This document shows positions 29,545 to 41,620 of a stretch of DNA of 64,000 nt, piece after piece. Source of the stretch: Gammaproteobacteria bacterium (GTDB lineage Bacteria > Pseudomonadota > Gammaproteobacteria > HK1); the NCBI GenBank assembly GCA_021773635.1, contig JAJFJV010000006.1, positions 103,010 to 167,009 on the forward strand, in the 5' to 3' direction. The notes under the pieces are model-generated. The model was not told the DNA's origin. It was given only the letters and a program-made list of their open reading frames with translations, and did not search any database. The first letter of the stretch is position 1. Each line of letters begins with the position of its first letter. Both the position numbers and the translations under genes were made by a program.

Positions 29545-30238
29545 CTTGATATAACCGTTTCCTGCGAATAATTTGCTGCACTTGGGGGGGTACCAGGAAG
29601 CTGATGTTGCGCTTTTTGGCGATGTTTTGGCGAATTGCGGTGGCGGAGATATCCAGGGCCGGAATTTCGCGAATAATGATACGGCCAGCAGGGACGGTGG
29701 TTAGCCCCTTGGGTTCGGTGACCCGGGAATGCTCGAGAAGCTTTGCCACGGGGCCGCGCTGCGGGCAGTTTGCGCCGGGTCGCTGGGCGATGCCGAGGTG
29801 ACAATAGCGCAGTATATCCTGCCACTGATACCAGTTATCAAGGCCCCGAAAGGCGTCCATGCCGAGCAGCAGACAATAGCTCTGTCCGGGGTGCTCCGTA
29901 TTTAGTGAGCGCAGGGTATCGATAGTGTAGGAGGCCTTTTCACGTTGCAGTTCGCGGTCGTCTACCTCAAGCCCGGGAATAGCTTCGACGGCAGCCTGGA
30001 GCAAGGTGTGCCGGGTTGGGGCATCTACCTGTGGGGTATCCCGGTGCGGTGGAATATGGGCTGGAATGAGTACTACCCGGGAAAGTCCGAGTTGTTCCTT
30101 CATCTCAATGGCAAGGCGCAAATGGCCACAGTGAATCGGGTCGAAGGTACCTCCGAGGAGTCCGACTAACTGCAAGGGCGTAAGGGTCTGGCGGTGAGCA
30201 TGGTTACGAAGTGAGTGGTCACTCCCGGATGTGGCCAT
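29534..30238 (-). CDS. nadD: Nicotinate-nucleotide adenylyltransferase NadD
   Basis: NadD converts nicotinate mononucleotide to deamido-NAD. The nucleotidyltransferase motif [18 protein letters not shown] is near the N-terminus, and the second motif [10 protein letters not shown] is near the C-terminus. I give ATG 30238 as the start; ATG 30253 adds five residues, and both overlap the proA end. The roughly 20 residues before the GTFD motif are unusually long for the family, so the true start may be internal. It is followed by rsfS with an 11-base overlap. Confidence 0.94.
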   Translation of the reverse strand: MATSGSDHSLRNHAHRQTLTPLQLVGLLGGTFDPIHCGHLRLAIEMKEQLGLSRVVLIPAHIPPHRDTPQVDAPTRHTLLQAAVEAIPGLEVDDRELQREKASYTIDTLRSLNTEHPGQSYCLLLGMDAFRGLDNWYQWQDILRYCHLGIAQRPGANCPQRGPVAKLLEHSRVTEPKGLTTVPAGRIIIREIPALDISATAIRQNIAKKRNISFLVPPQVQQIIRRKRLYQDAK

Positions 30239-31469
30239 CACCGAGGACGACATACTTTTCTGAGGTCAGGCCCTCAAGTCCCACCGGGCCACGGGCATGA
30301 ATCTTGTCCGTACTGATGCCGATCTCGGCCCCGAGCCCGTACTCAAAACCGTCAGCAAAGCGGGTCGAGGCATTGACCATCACGGAGCTGGAATCCACCG
30401 CGCTGAGAAAGCGCCGCGCGCGGCTGAAATCCTCGGTAACGATGGCATCGGTATGTTGTGAGCTATGGGTATTGATATGCTCGATGGCCTGCTCCAGCCC
30501 GTCAACGATACGAATGCTGAGTATGGGGGCTAGGTATTCGGTGTCCCAGTCGGCCGCGCTGGCGGCTCCGATATCCGCTAAATGGCCGCAGGTTTCCGCG
30601 CAACCGCGCAGCTCCACGCCGGCTTCACGATAGCGACGAGCCAGTTCCGGGAGCACGTGGCTAACCGCATCCCGGGCAATGAGCAGGGTCTCCATGGCGT
30701 TGCAGACGCCATAGCGGTGGGTCTTGGCGTTGATGGCAATGCCCAGTGCCTTGTCCCAGTCCGCCCGGTCATCGATATAGACATGGCAGATACCGTCCAG
30801 GTGCTTGATTACCGGCACCGTTGCCTCGCGGCTTACGAACTCGATCAGCCCCTTGCCGCCTCTTGGCACAATGACATCGACGTGCTCTTTGTCGCGCACC
30901 AGATGCCCCACCGCCTCGCGATCGGTGGTTTTTACCACCTGCACCGCAGTACGCGGCAGGCCCGCTTCCTCCAGGCCCGCCTGTATACAGGCGGCTATGG
31001 CCTGGTTGGAATGCGCTGCTTCGGAGCCACCCCGCAGGATAGTCGCGTTGCCCGACTTCAGGCACAGCGCCGCGGCATCCGCGGTGACGTTGGGGCGGGA
31101 TTCGTAAATGATGCCGATGACCCCGAGCGGCACGCGCATGCGTCCCACCTGGATCCCGGAGGGACGGTAATTGAGCTGATTGATGGCACCGATAGGATCC
31201 GGCAGCCCCGCAATCTGGCGGATACCATCCGCCATGCCCTGAATCCGTGCATCGTTAAGGGTCAGTCGATCCCGTAGTGCACTGTCAAGATGCTGGCCTG
31301 CCTCAAGATCCGTGGCATTGGCTTGCAGCAGGCTGGCGCGACCATCCTCGATAGCCTGCGCCACGGCATGCAGGGCAGCATTCTTTTGCCCGGTGCTGGT
31401 TGCAGCCAGTATCCGGGAGGCAACCCGGGCGCGCTCGCCAAGGGTCGTCATGTAGGCAGAAATATCCAT
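30219..31469 (-). CDS. proA: Gamma-glutamyl phosphate reductase ProA
   Basis: ProA reduces gamma-glutamyl phosphate to the semialdehyde in proline synthesis. The 416-residue aldehyde-dehydrogenase-fold protein has [20 protein letters not shown], the [15 protein letters not shown] loop, the catalytic Cys in [10 protein letters not shown] and the C-terminal [20 protein letters not shown]. It lies between holA and nadD on the left strand, a common gammaproteobacterial neighbourhood. No proB is in the window. Confidence 0.97.
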   Translation of the reverse strand: MDISAYMTTLGERARVASRILAATSTGQKNAALHAVAQAIEDGRASLLQANATDLEAGQHLDSALRDRLTLNDARIQGMADGIRQIAGLPDPIGAINQLNYRPSGIQVGRMRVPLGVIGIIYESRPNVTADAAALCLKSGNATILRGGSEAAHSNQAIAACIQAGLEEAGLPRTAVQVVKTTDREAVGHLVRDKEHVDVIVPRGGKGLIEFVSREATVPVIKHLDGICHVYIDDRADWDKALGIAINAKTHRYGVCNAMETLLIARDAVSHVLPELARRYREAGVELRGCAETCGHLADIGAASAADWDTEYLAPILSIRIVDGLEQAIEHINTHSSQHTDAIVTEDFSRARRFLSAVDSSSVMVNASTRFADGFEYGLGAEIGISTDKIHARGPVGLEGLTSEKYVVLGDGHIRE

Positions 31470-31507
31470 TTGGAATCGTTAGCGTCCAGATTGTTTCAGG
31501 CGCCCAA

Positions 31508-32536
31508 TTATACGGTTTCCCCCGGAAGTATCACCCGGCCACAAAGCATCAGGCTGAGGCGGGTCAGCAGCTCCCAGCTTTTCTCGTGGCCGCCGGTTTT
31601 GAGGCTGCGGTCCACCTGACCTGCAAACTGCAACATTTGCCACCATTGTTTCTTGGGGTGGCGCCGGAGCACGGCCTGTACTTCGGCGCGTCGCCGGCCC
31701 CAGGCGGGCGAGCGATCCAGCAGGCGCTCCAATTGATCGCCCTTCTCCATGGCCGCGGCCAAGCTTGCCATTTCGCGGATTCCCCAGGTCAGGGAGCCCA
31801 ATATCAAGAGTGCCTCGACACCCTCCTCCTGGAGTCCGCGTAGCACCCGCAAGCTTCGGCTTGCATTACCGGCAAAGCTGTATTCCAGCAGATCAAAGCC
31901 ATCGAAACGTGCGCCTTCGCCGCCTCCGCTTAAAACCTCCCGGGCACCAATGGGAGTTTTCCCGTAGCGCAGGCCGAGCTTTTCCAGCTCCTGGGCGCAG
32001 GCAAAGAGATTTCCCTCAAAGCGTTCGGCCAGCAAGGCCGCGGTATCTTGCTCGAGCTTGAGGCCCTGGCGAGTGGCGCGTTGTCCGATCCAAGCCGGCA
32101 ATCGCGGGGCCTCTACCGGCCAAACTGCCACACTGACCCCCGCGCGCTCGAGAGCACGACACCACTGGGTCTGGCGGGTGCGGGCATCGATTCTACCGGT
32201 ACTGATGAGCAGCAGCTTGTGGCCATCGGCTTGTGCCACGTAGTCACGCAGGGCCTGGCCACCGACCTTTCCCGGCCGTGGATGGGGCATCCGCAGCTCA
32301 ATGAGTTTCTTTTGGGAAAACAGCGACAGGTTGCCGGCCTCGGCGGCCAGGCTGTCCCAGGCAAAATTCTTGTCCACATCGAAAACGATGCGTTCGCTAA
32401 AGCCCTGGGCGCGCGCGGTACTGCGTATGGCGTCGACAGATTCGGTGAGTTGCAGCGGTTCGTCGCCGCTTACGATATAGACCGTGGCAAGTGGGCGAGA
32501 GAGGTGCTGGTGCAGTTGTTCCGGTTTAAGCCGCAC
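31508..32536 (-). CDS. holA: DNA polymerase III subunit delta
   Basis: Delta is the clamp-loader subunit that opens the beta ring. The 342-residue protein begins with the HolA pattern MRLKPEQLHQHL...VYIVSGDEPLQL and has the FSQKKLIELRMPHPRPGK region and a C-terminal helical collar. The start overlaps or abuts the lptE stop (TGA/ATG sharing a base at 32536). The order leuS-lptE-holA is conserved and confirms the call. Confidence 0.95.
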   Translation of the reverse strand: MRLKPEQLHQHLSRPLATVYIVSGDEPLQLTESVDAIRSTARAQGFSERIVFDVDKNFAWDSLAAEAGNLSLFSQKKLIELRMPHPRPGKVGGQALRDYVAQADGHKLLLISTGRIDARTRQTQWCRALERAGVSVAVWPVEAPRLPAWIGQRATRQGLKLEQDTAALLAERFEGNLFACAQELEKLGLRYGKTPIGAREVLSGGGEGARFDGFDLLEYSFAGNASRSLRVLRGLQEEGVEALLILGSLTWGIREMASLAAAMEKGDQLERLLDRSPAWGRRRAEVQAVLRRHPKKQWWQMLQFAGQVDRSLKTGGHEKSWELLTRLSLMLCGRVILPGETV

Positions 32537-33042
32537 TATTTGCGGGCGAGAGCCGACAGGCGGCGCATGATTTGGCCGGCGGCGTCACGGCGCATCTCCT
32601 CCACTAACACCGCCTCCTCACGACTCTTGCCGATGACCGCGTCATCATCAAAAACAAAGTCCCGGCGAAGTCGCAGCTGTTGGGGTGCCAGCAGCTTGTG
32701 GCCCTCGCGGGCGTTAAAGCTAAAGCTCAGATTGTAGACCAGCTCGAATTCCCGGGATTTTCCGGTGCCCGGATCCACTGCCAGGACACGGCGATCAAAA
32801 GATTCTGTCGCGATGATCAGGGTTGCGTCCGCGGCCTTTTTCTCTACTGCTACGAGAGCGCCATTGGCTTGCAGGGCCAGCCGCAAGTGACTGCGCAGGG
32901 CGGCACTGCCAGCCTGCAAATGAACCGTGTCGATGCCCTTGGGCAAGGGCGCGTGCCCCCGCAGACTGAATCCGCAGGCAGAAAGGGTGGACAGGCACAG
33001 CAGGGCGATGGCCAGGCGATTAAGGAACTTGCTTTGAGACAT
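32536..33042 (-). CDS. lptE: LPS-assembly lipoprotein LptE
   Basis: LptE plugs the LptD barrel and helps place lipopolysaccharide in the outer membrane. I start at ATG 33042 (168 aa), giving a lipoprotein signal peptide ending in the lipobox LSAC followed by GFSLRGHAPLP, the conserved LptE N-terminus. ATG 33069, overlapping the leuS stop, would add nine residues. The domain has the strand DFVFDDDAVIGKSREEAVL and a terminal R.D.A.QI.RRL helix. It lies between leuS and holA. Confidence 0.94.
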   Translation of the reverse strand: MSQSKFLNRLAIALLCLSTLSACGFSLRGHAPLPKGIDTVHLQAGSAALRSHLRLALQANGALVAVEKKAADATLIIATESFDRRVLAVDPGTGKSREFELVYNLSFSFNAREGHKLLAPQQLRLRRDFVFDDDAVIGKSREEAVLVEEMRRDAAGQIMRRLSALARK

Positions 33043-33065
33043 GAGCGGGGGCGTCCTGTGTCGAT

Positions 33066-35540
<2,475 letters not shown>

Positions 35541-35644
35541 TTAGTGGTGGCACGCGCAGCGTGACAAATTAGGGTTTGTGTCTCGCCGTAGCGGGGCCGG
35601 CCGGAAGCATACAATAGCGCGCCGAAGGGCGCCAAGGGGGGTGG

Positions 35645-36310
35645 TCAGGCGTCTTCGGCCGGCAAACTCCAGCGGCTGTTCAGCCAGCGGATCAGAGGCT
35701 TCCAGAGATCCCGTTCATGGGCCGTCAGGGAGGGCGCCAGTTCCCAGATTCCCAGCCCTCGCTCCGCGGCCTTGAGGTAGATGAAGCTATTTCGCAGGTA
35801 GGTGCTAAAGGGCAGCTTGCGCCCTTCGGGGAGCTTCAGGGAGCGCAGATAATCTTCCAGTATCAGGCGGGTGCTGGAGTTTTCCCGCACCCGATTGGCC
35901 ACGGTGGCAATCTTCACCTTTTTGCGCAGTACCCCGCCCAGATGCATCAACTCACTCTGAAAATGTTCAACCGCACGCAAGTCGATAGGTGAGGGCAAGA
36001 CCGGTATTACCAGGGTTTGTACCCGGCGCACCAGATTGGACAGGCTGCGTCCATGGATTCCGGCCGGGGCATCGAGGATGACGCAATCCGTCCCCCTGGG
36101 AATCCGCACCGGCTTTTCCCAGCCGGCGATACCGTGGATAGGGGGGCGGTTCTCGGGTCGTACGGCGAGCCAGTCCAGGGAAGAGCCCTGGGGATCGAAA
36201 TCCACCAGCGCCACCGAGCGTCCCCGAAGTGCGTAATAAGAGGCGAGGTTGGTGGCGATGGTGGTCTTTCCACAGCCACCCTTGGGGTTAAGAATCAGGA
36301 TGGATCGCAT
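35645..36310 (-). CDS. ParA/MinD-like ATPase
   Basis: The 221-residue protein from ATG 36310 starts MRSILILNPKGGCGKTTIAT, with the deviant Walker A KGGCGKTT. It has the A' motif VDFDPQGSSLDWL and Walker B-like CVILDAPAG. Such orphan ParA-like ATPases act in positioning of chromosomal loci, chemosensory arrays or other cargo; no parB partner is adjacent, so the cargo is unknown. The ATG at 36334 would add eight residues. It sits between leuS and the transglutaminase gene without an obvious operon link. Confidence 0.88.
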   Translation of the reverse strand: MRSILILNPKGGCGKTTIATNLASYYALRGRSVALVDFDPQGSSLDWLAVRPENRPPIHGIAGWEKPVRIPRGTDCVILDAPAGIHGRSLSNLVRRVQTLVIPVLPSPIDLRAVEHFQSELMHLGGVLRKKVKIATVANRVRENSSTRLILEDYLRSLKLPEGRKLPFSTYLRNSFIYLKAAERGLGIWELAPSLTAHERDLWKPLIRWLNSRWSLPAEDA

Positions 36311-36399
36311 AGTCTGCACTCCCTGTAGGGTCAAGTCCGCCCGTCACCGTAGTCTGGTGCCGTAGTATAGCAGCGTGCCAGGCGATGTTCGGATGTCCA

Positions 36400-38352
36400 T
36401 CAGGGATGGAATATTTTCACCGCCTGCCGCAGCCGGCTTATGTCCGTTCGTTTTGAGCCATAGCGCAGGTCGATGTAAAGGCGGCTGATTTCCGAGGCCT
36501 CGGCAGAGAATTGTGGGTGCTGGCGGGTGATCCGCCGGCAAAAATCGACGGGTCCTTCGCTGCGACCACATTCAATATGACGCCGCTTCAGCTTTTGACA
36601 GAACCGGCGGTACAGACCTAACACCGGATCGCCCGGGGCACGGCGCCGCCACAGCCACAGGGCGAGGATGCCAAGGCTCAGGGTGATGGAGAGCATCAGC
36701 GCCAGGGCGATCTCCGCGAGGTTGCCCGAGTCAATATGGATGCGTGCCAGCAGTTGACGCTGGCGCTCCATACCGTAGCCGAGCACCCACTGATTCCAGC
36801 CATTGTTGAGCGCATCCCAGCTTTGGCGGAAGTTGCGCCAGAGTTCCCGGGCGGTGGCGTTGTCTGCAAGCCCGAGGAGCGGCGGCCCGAGGGGCTGGGG
36901 GATGGCGGCATCCATGCCGAGTTCGATGCGCGAGGGGGAGACCGCGGCCGTTGGGTCCACCCGTACCCAGCCGGAGCCCTCCAGCCACAGCTCCACCCAG
37001 GCATGGGCATCACGCTGACGGACCACCAGATACTGGCCCAGTGGATTGTATTCACCGCCCTGGTAGCCGGTGACAATGCGTGCGGGGATGCCGGCTGCGC
37101 GCATGAATACGGTGAAGGCGGCGGCATAGTGCTCACAAAAACCGCGCCGGCTTGAAAACATGAATTCGTCGACCGTATCGCCGCCAAGCAGCGGTGGCCT
37201 CAGCGTGTAGTAAAAGGGCTGCTGACGAAAATGTGCCAGCACACGCTGGATATAGGCTTGTTCACCCCTGCTCTCCCGGCGCCAGCGTTTTGCCAGCGCC
37301 CGGCTGGTCGGGTGGGCGCCTTGCGGCAATGCCAGGGCACGCGCAGCACTGATGGCCGAGATATTGTGTGGGCGCTGGTCAAGCCGTGAACGCGCCCGGT
37401 AACGCAGACGTTGGCGTATCCGTTTGCGCCTGAGGAGTTGAAAATCCTCACTCAGGACGCTGCCACGCGGGGTGCTGGCGGGCAGATCCAGGGCAAATAG
37501 CCAGCGCTGGTTGTGCGGCTCCAGGGTGACGGTGTAGCGAGTGTCTGTGCCATTTCTGCCATGATCGGGCAAGCGGTGAACGGGACCACGGGACAGGCCC
37601 GACCAGGTGCGTCCATCGGTGGTCCAGAGCACTGGTCCGCGCCAGTAGAGCGCCGCAGCCGGGGGTGGCGGTCCGTCGAACTTGACCCGAAAAGCAACGG
37701 CATCCGACAAGCTCAGGCGACTGACGCTGCCCGGGCTCATGGTTTCGCCAAGGCCAGTGACCGTACTGTAGGCATCCTTGGGCAGACCCCACAGGGGGCC
37801 GGGAAGGCGGGGGAAGAGCAGAAAGAGCAGCAGGGCGATGGGCATCGCCTGCAGTACCAGAATGCCGGCGTAACGCAGGCGCCGGATCGGTGCCTGCGCG
37901 AGCCCGTGCCCGTGGATGGTCATCAGGGTGGCGGTGAAAACAATGACCACCAGCAGCATGTAAATGCCGATGGCGATGCTTTGCTGGTAGAGGAAATGGG
38001 TGATCACCAGAAAGAAGCCGAGCAGGGTAACCACGTAGGCATCCCGCGGGCTTTGGGTTTCCAGCAGTTTCATGCCGGCCAGGGCGGCGAGCAAGGTAAG
38101 TCCGGCACTGCGTCCGAACAGGGTGCCCTGGCTCAGATACACCGCAGGCAGGATGGCAAGTACCAGAAAGACGCGCAACCAGCGGGCTGGCAGGCTGATC
38201 CGGCCAAAGGCCACACCAAGGCGCCACAGCGCCAGTAACCCGAAGGCAATGCCCGCCCAGATCGGCAGCCGCGAGAGATGGGGTGTGATCACCAGCGCCA
38301 TGGCCGCACACAGCCAGAGTATTTGTTCAGACGATGGGCGTCGGTTGATCAT
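36400..38352 (-). CDS. TgpA-like transglutaminase-domain membrane protein (DUF3488 type)
   Basis: The 650-residue protein has an N-terminal group of about six membrane helices (1-200), a periplasmic transglutaminase-like domain and one further helix near 555-575. The papain-like triad is visible: Cys in SRRGFCEHYAAAF, His in RDAHAWVELW and Asp in WVRVDPTAAV. A C-terminal cytoplasmic tail of about 75 residues follows. The start overlaps the DUF58 stop by four bases. MoxR-DUF58-transglutaminase sets are widespread; TgpA is essential in Pseudomonas aeruginosa, but the substrate is not known. Confidence 0.93.
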   Translation of the reverse strand: MINRRPSSEQILWLCAAMALVITPHLSRLPIWAGIAFGLLALWRLGVAFGRISLPARWLRVFLVLAILPAVYLSQGTLFGRSAGLTLLAALAGMKLLETQSPRDAYVVTLLGFFLVITHFLYQQSIAIGIYMLLVVIVFTATLMTIHGHGLAQAPIRRLRYAGILVLQAMPIALLLFLLFPRLPGPLWGLPKDAYSTVTGLGETMSPGSVSRLSLSDAVAFRVKFDGPPPPAAALYWRGPVLWTTDGRTWSGLSRGPVHRLPDHGRNGTDTRYTVTLEPHNQRWLFALDLPASTPRGSVLSEDFQLLRRKRIRQRLRYRARSRLDQRPHNISAISAARALALPQGAHPTSRALAKRWRRESRGEQAYIQRVLAHFRQQPFYYTLRPPLLGGDTVDEFMFSSRRGFCEHYAAAFTVFMRAAGIPARIVTGYQGGEYNPLGQYLVVRQRDAHAWVELWLEGSGWVRVDPTAAVSPSRIELGMDAAIPQPLGPPLLGLADNATARELWRNFRQSWDALNNGWNQWVLGYGMERQRQLLARIHIDSGNLAEIALALMLSITLSLGILALWLWRRRAPGDPVLGLYRRFCQKLKRRHIECGRSEGPVDFCRRITRQHPQFSAEASEISRLYIDLRYGSKRTDISRLRQAVKIFHP

Positions 38353-39257
38353 TCCCCGCCCTTTCCGGGATACAAGGCCAGCATTTTCAGGCAGGCGTGT
38401 TGATGTTCGGCGCCGCTTCCCGTTTCAGTGCAGCTATCGGGCAGACGCAAGTTGTAGCGATAACCTTGCGCTTCTGCCTCCAGGATCCAGCGGCAGAGTT
38501 GTCCAAGGCGTCGTTCAGTGTCTTTTAGCGGGATGTCCTCCCAGCGCAATTCCAGATCCTGCGGCTGGGACCCGGAAAAGAGCTTCACCGGCATTCCCTG
38601 TTCGCGGGCAGCGGCCTTCCAGTGGATCTGCCGTGGCGAATCTCCGGGTTGATGTTGGCGGAACCCCGAGAAGTCTTCATCGCCCCCTGATTCCAGCCCG
38701 CGTTCATTGCCCGCGCCATTCCCTGGAAAAGGGAGCGGTAGTGCCCCGTCGGGCTGTGGATAGACCAGACAGGCCAGCATGGCGGGTGGCCGGGTCCAGA
38801 CTCGAAACAGGCCCAGCGGAAAAGTACTCGACAGTCTTGGCTGCTTCAGCCGCAGCCAGCCACGACCTTGGGTGGTGAGCGGCAATTCGATATTTTGCAA
38901 ACCCGTTGCCAGCGAGATGGGCTCCGTACTGGAGGAATGAACGGGTGCCGAATCCGCATGGATACGGGCGCATATATCCTGGCGGGGATAGTCCGTGCGG
39001 TTGTCGAGGCACAGCCGGAAGATGGCGGGCTCACCGGCAAAAACCGGCGTGGTGTCGGACGTGCGCAGGTGGAGGCCGGTGAGGTTGCGATGGGTGTGGA
39101 GGATGGTCACCAGTGCCAGACCGGCGAGCAGGAAGGTGAAGAGGTAGCCGAGGCCGCTGTCGTAATTGATTGCACCGAGAAGCATGACCAGCAACGCGCC
39201 GGCAAACAGCAGTCCATCGCCGGTGGGCAATATATAGAGGCGCGTTGGTGCGCGCAT
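38349..39257 (-). CDS. DUF58 domain protein
   Basis: The 302-residue protein begins with two membrane helices (about 12-35 and 38-56) and has an extracytoplasmic-then-cytoplasmic region typical of DUF58, including the signature GGDEDFSGFRQHQPGDSPRQ followed by IHWKAAAR. The gene sits between a MoxR ATPase gene and the TgpA-like gene. Its ATG (39255-39257) lies only three bases from the inverted end of a 142-base repeat element, so its ribosome-binding site (GGGCTAG region) is supplied by that element. This is unusual and may lower or alter expression relative to moxR. Confidence 0.92.
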   Translation of the reverse strand: MRAPTRLYILPTGDGLLFAGALLVMLLGAINYDSGLGYLFTFLLAGLALVTILHTHRNLTGLHLRTSDTTPVFAGEPAIFRLCLDNRTDYPRQDICARIHADSAPVHSSSTEPISLATGLQNIELPLTTQGRGWLRLKQPRLSSTFPLGLFRVWTRPPAMLACLVYPQPDGALPLPFPGNGAGNERGLESGGDEDFSGFRQHQPGDSPRQIHWKAAAREQGMPVKLFSGSQPQDLELRWEDIPLKDTERRLGQLCRWILEAEAQGYRYNLRLPDSCTETGSGAEHQHACLKMLALYPGKGGE

Positions 39258-39260
39258 GAG

Positions 39261-39402
39261 CTAGCCCGTATTTCTCGCCAGGGCCACGACAGGTTGCGGG
39301 CCGAACACGATGTCTTTCATCTAAACCGATCCATTTTTAACTTGCATAGAAGTCAATGCACTACATTGGCCCGCTGCCGACCTGGTGAGAAATGCGGGCT
39401 AG
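39261..39402. mobile_element. 142-base MITE-like element with 21-bp inverted ends, copy 1
   Basis: The left end (39261-39281, CTAGCCCGTATTTCTCGCCA plus G) and right end (39382-39402) are inverted repeats agreeing at 19 of 21 positions. No coding capacity is seen inside. It lies between the MoxR and DUF58 genes. The MoxR stop codon (TAG on the left strand, 39399-39401) is inside its right end. A second full copy is at 49849-49958 and solo ends are at 48450 and 21163. The internal sequence is not shared with the second copy, so only the ends define the family. Confidence 0.75.
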
Positions 39403-40352
39403 GGAATGGCCACCTGTTCCAGCAGGTGGGAGGAGGTCTTTGTGCCGGGATCCCCGGCACCACTGGCCCAGTGCAGGCGGTGTCCTGTCACCGCCGGAAG
39501 GATAGCCTGAAGATCTTCCGGGAGCAGGTGCGCGCGCCCGGCCATCAGCGCCCAGGCCTGGGCACTGTGCAGCAATGCGAGGCCCGCCCGTGGTGACAGA
39601 CCGCTATGAAATTCCGGTGCGTTACGGGAATAGTCGAGCAGGGCCTGGAGATAATCGAGCAAGGCCTCGCTGGCATGTATTTCGCGGACCTGATGCTGGA
39701 GGCGGAGAAGTTGGGCAACATCCAGCAGCGGTTGCAGGGTGCTGATCAGTTCGCGCCGATCACACCCCTGAAGCAGTGTCCGCTCCGCAGCAGCCCCCGG
39801 GTAACCCAGCTCCACGCGCATCAGGAAGCGATCCAGCTGGGATTCGGGCAGCGGGAAAGTGCCGATCTGGTGGGAAGGATTCTGGGTGGCGATGACGAAG
39901 AAGGCCTCGGGCAGCGGGCGGGTTTCCCCCTCATGGGTGACCTGAGCTTCCTCCATGGCTTCCAGCAGGGCGCTCTGCGCCTTTGGAGTTGCGCGGTTAA
40001 CCTCGTCGGCGAGTACCAGTTCGGAAAAGATGGGGCCGGGATGAAACCTGAAGGCGGCCACATCACGGTCGTAAACTGATACACCTAAAATATCGGCGGG
40101 CAGCAGGTCGCTGGTGAACTGGATACGCTGGAAGCCGAGGCCAAGGGCGTGTGCGAGGGTGTGCGCGAGGGTGGTTTTGCCTACCCCGGGAATATCCTCG
40201 ATGAGCAGATGGCCCCGGGCCAGCAGACAGGCGAGAGACAGGCGGGTGGAATGTTCCTTGCCCAGTACCACGGCGCCAATCTGCCTGACAACATTGTCGA
40301 GGGTTTCCCGGATTTCCGGGAATTCGGTGGTGATGGTCAGGCCAATGGGCAC
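39399..40352 (-). CDS. MoxR family AAA+ ATPase
   Basis: MoxR ATPases act as chaperones in assembly of metal or membrane-linked complexes. The 317-residue protein has Walker A IPGVGKTTLAHTLAHALG, Walker B LVLADEVNRATPKAQSALL (DEVN), sensor residues in FFVIATQNPSHQIGTFPLPE and a C-terminal lid with SGLSPRAGLALL. It is upstream of DUF58 and TgpA-like genes, so the three probably work together in the envelope. Its stop codon is supplied by a repeat end, so the last residue or two may differ from the ancestral protein. Confidence 0.94.
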   Translation of the reverse strand: MPIGLTITTEFPEIRETLDNVVRQIGAVVLGKEHSTRLSLACLLARGHLLIEDIPGVGKTTLAHTLAHALGLGFQRIQFTSDLLPADILGVSVYDRDVAAFRFHPGPIFSELVLADEVNRATPKAQSALLEAMEEAQVTHEGETRPLPEAFFVIATQNPSHQIGTFPLPESQLDRFLMRVELGYPGAAAERTLLQGCDRRELISTLQPLLDVAQLLRLQHQVREIHASEALLDYLQALLDYSRNAPEFHSGLSPRAGLALLHSAQAWALMAGRAHLLPEDLQAILPAVTGHRLHWASGAGDPGTKTSSHLLEQVAIP

Positions 40353-40431
40353 GTGGCGGGCTCTTTAATCAGGTTGTTGCGACCATGATAGCGCCTGCCA
40401 TCCCCCCTTTTCTACGTGAGTAGTGGTGGGT

Positions 40432-41466
40432 TCAGGAGGCCGCTTTCAGGGCCTCTTCCGCCTGGACCTGATTGCGGCCATTCTCCTTGGCGCTGTAGAG
40501 GGCGGCGTCCGCTCGTGCGGTGAGTTCCTCCGGGCTTTCGCCCGGACGGTACTCGGCGGCACCCAGAGACACGGTGACTGTGCCAATGGATTCCCGGGTT
40601 CCACTTCTTACCAAACGGCCCTTTTCCACCGTGGCGCGAATAGTTTCTGCCACCGCCAGTGCCCCGGTGAGCGGGGTTGTGGGTAGCAGTACAGCAAATT
40701 CCTCGCCGCCATAGCGGGCCACTAGATCCTGCCCCTTAACGGAGCTTTTCAGCACGCGGGCAAGGTATTTGATGACCTTGTCGCCGAGTACATGGCCGTA
40801 GGTGTCATTAATACGTTTGAACTTGTCGATGTCAGCCATCACCAGGCAATAGTTGCCTTCCTGGCCCGCAGCGGCGGCCAACTCCTTCATGCGCAGGTCA
40901 AAGGCCTTGCGATTGGCCAGTCCGGTGAGGGGATCGGTGATCGCCTCCTGTTTCGCGGCACTGAGTTCGTCGCGCAGTGAATTGCTTTCTTCCAGACTTT
41001 CGTTGAGGCGCTGCTTGAGGGCGCTGCCTGCAGCCTGCATGGTGCTGGTGGCTTCCGTGAGTTCATCAAGCGCCCGTGCAACATCCTTTTCGTCTCCGCC
41101 TGCCTGGATACGATCGGAGATGTCAGTCAGGGCGGTGCTGTACGTGGAGACATCACCACCGGCGGTTTCCACCATTCCACCAATCTCGCGCAACATTTTG
41201 GCCATTGCGTCGTTGACCTGGCTGACACGTTCCTCACCGCCGCCATAGAGGAAACGCTGGTAAAGATCCTCGCTGAGGGCTTCGGTGATGGGGCTGTCGC
41301 TGTTGGCGACCTGGTCAAAGGCGTCTTTCAAAGCGGTATCTGTTCCCGTTACATACTCATAAAAAACCGCGTAGTGGGTCGGTGTCACGGGAATTTTGTG
41401 TTTGGACATGAGCGGAAGAACGAGGCGCATATTCTGGGCGGACTGGTCAAGGTTATCGGTGGGCAC
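40432..41466 (-). CDS. Diguanylate cyclase (GGDEF domain) with helical N-terminal domain
   Basis: The 344-residue soluble protein makes c-di-GMP from GTP. The N-terminal 170 residues are helical, with a possible coiled coil just before the catalytic domain (ALKQRLNESLEESNSLRDEL). The GGDEF domain starts at ITDPLTGLANRKAF, has metal-binding ADIDKFKRINDTYGHV, and the active-site loop RYGGEEF. The position of the inhibitory site (RxxD five residues before GG) reads KGQD, so product inhibition may be altered. No membrane segment or known sensor domain is seen. Monocistronic between MoxR and lon. Confidence 0.93.
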   Translation of the reverse strand: MPTDNLDQSAQNMRLVLPLMSKHKIPVTPTHYAVFYEYVTGTDTALKDAFDQVANSDSPITEALSEDLYQRFLYGGGEERVSQVNDAMAKMLREIGGMVETAGGDVSTYSTALTDISDRIQAGGDEKDVARALDELTEATSTMQAAGSALKQRLNESLEESNSLRDELSAAKQEAITDPLTGLANRKAFDLRMKELAAAAGQEGNYCLVMADIDKFKRINDTYGHVLGDKVIKYLARVLKSSVKGQDLVARYGGEEFAVLLPTTPLTGALAVAETIRATVEKGRLVRSGTRESIGTVTVSLGAAEYRPGESPEELTARADAALYSAKENGRNQVQAEEALKAAS

Positions 41467-41620
41467 GAGCTTTTATCTCCATGAAATTTCTATATCCACA
41501 CCCTGTGGGTCGAGCTTGAGACGCGGTTGAGTACGGCCGCGAGGGCAGGTGGCCTTGCAATGACTCCTAGCGGCAAGGGCGCGCTGCACTTTAATCCGGA
41601 ACCCGGTTCGGATCAGGGGG

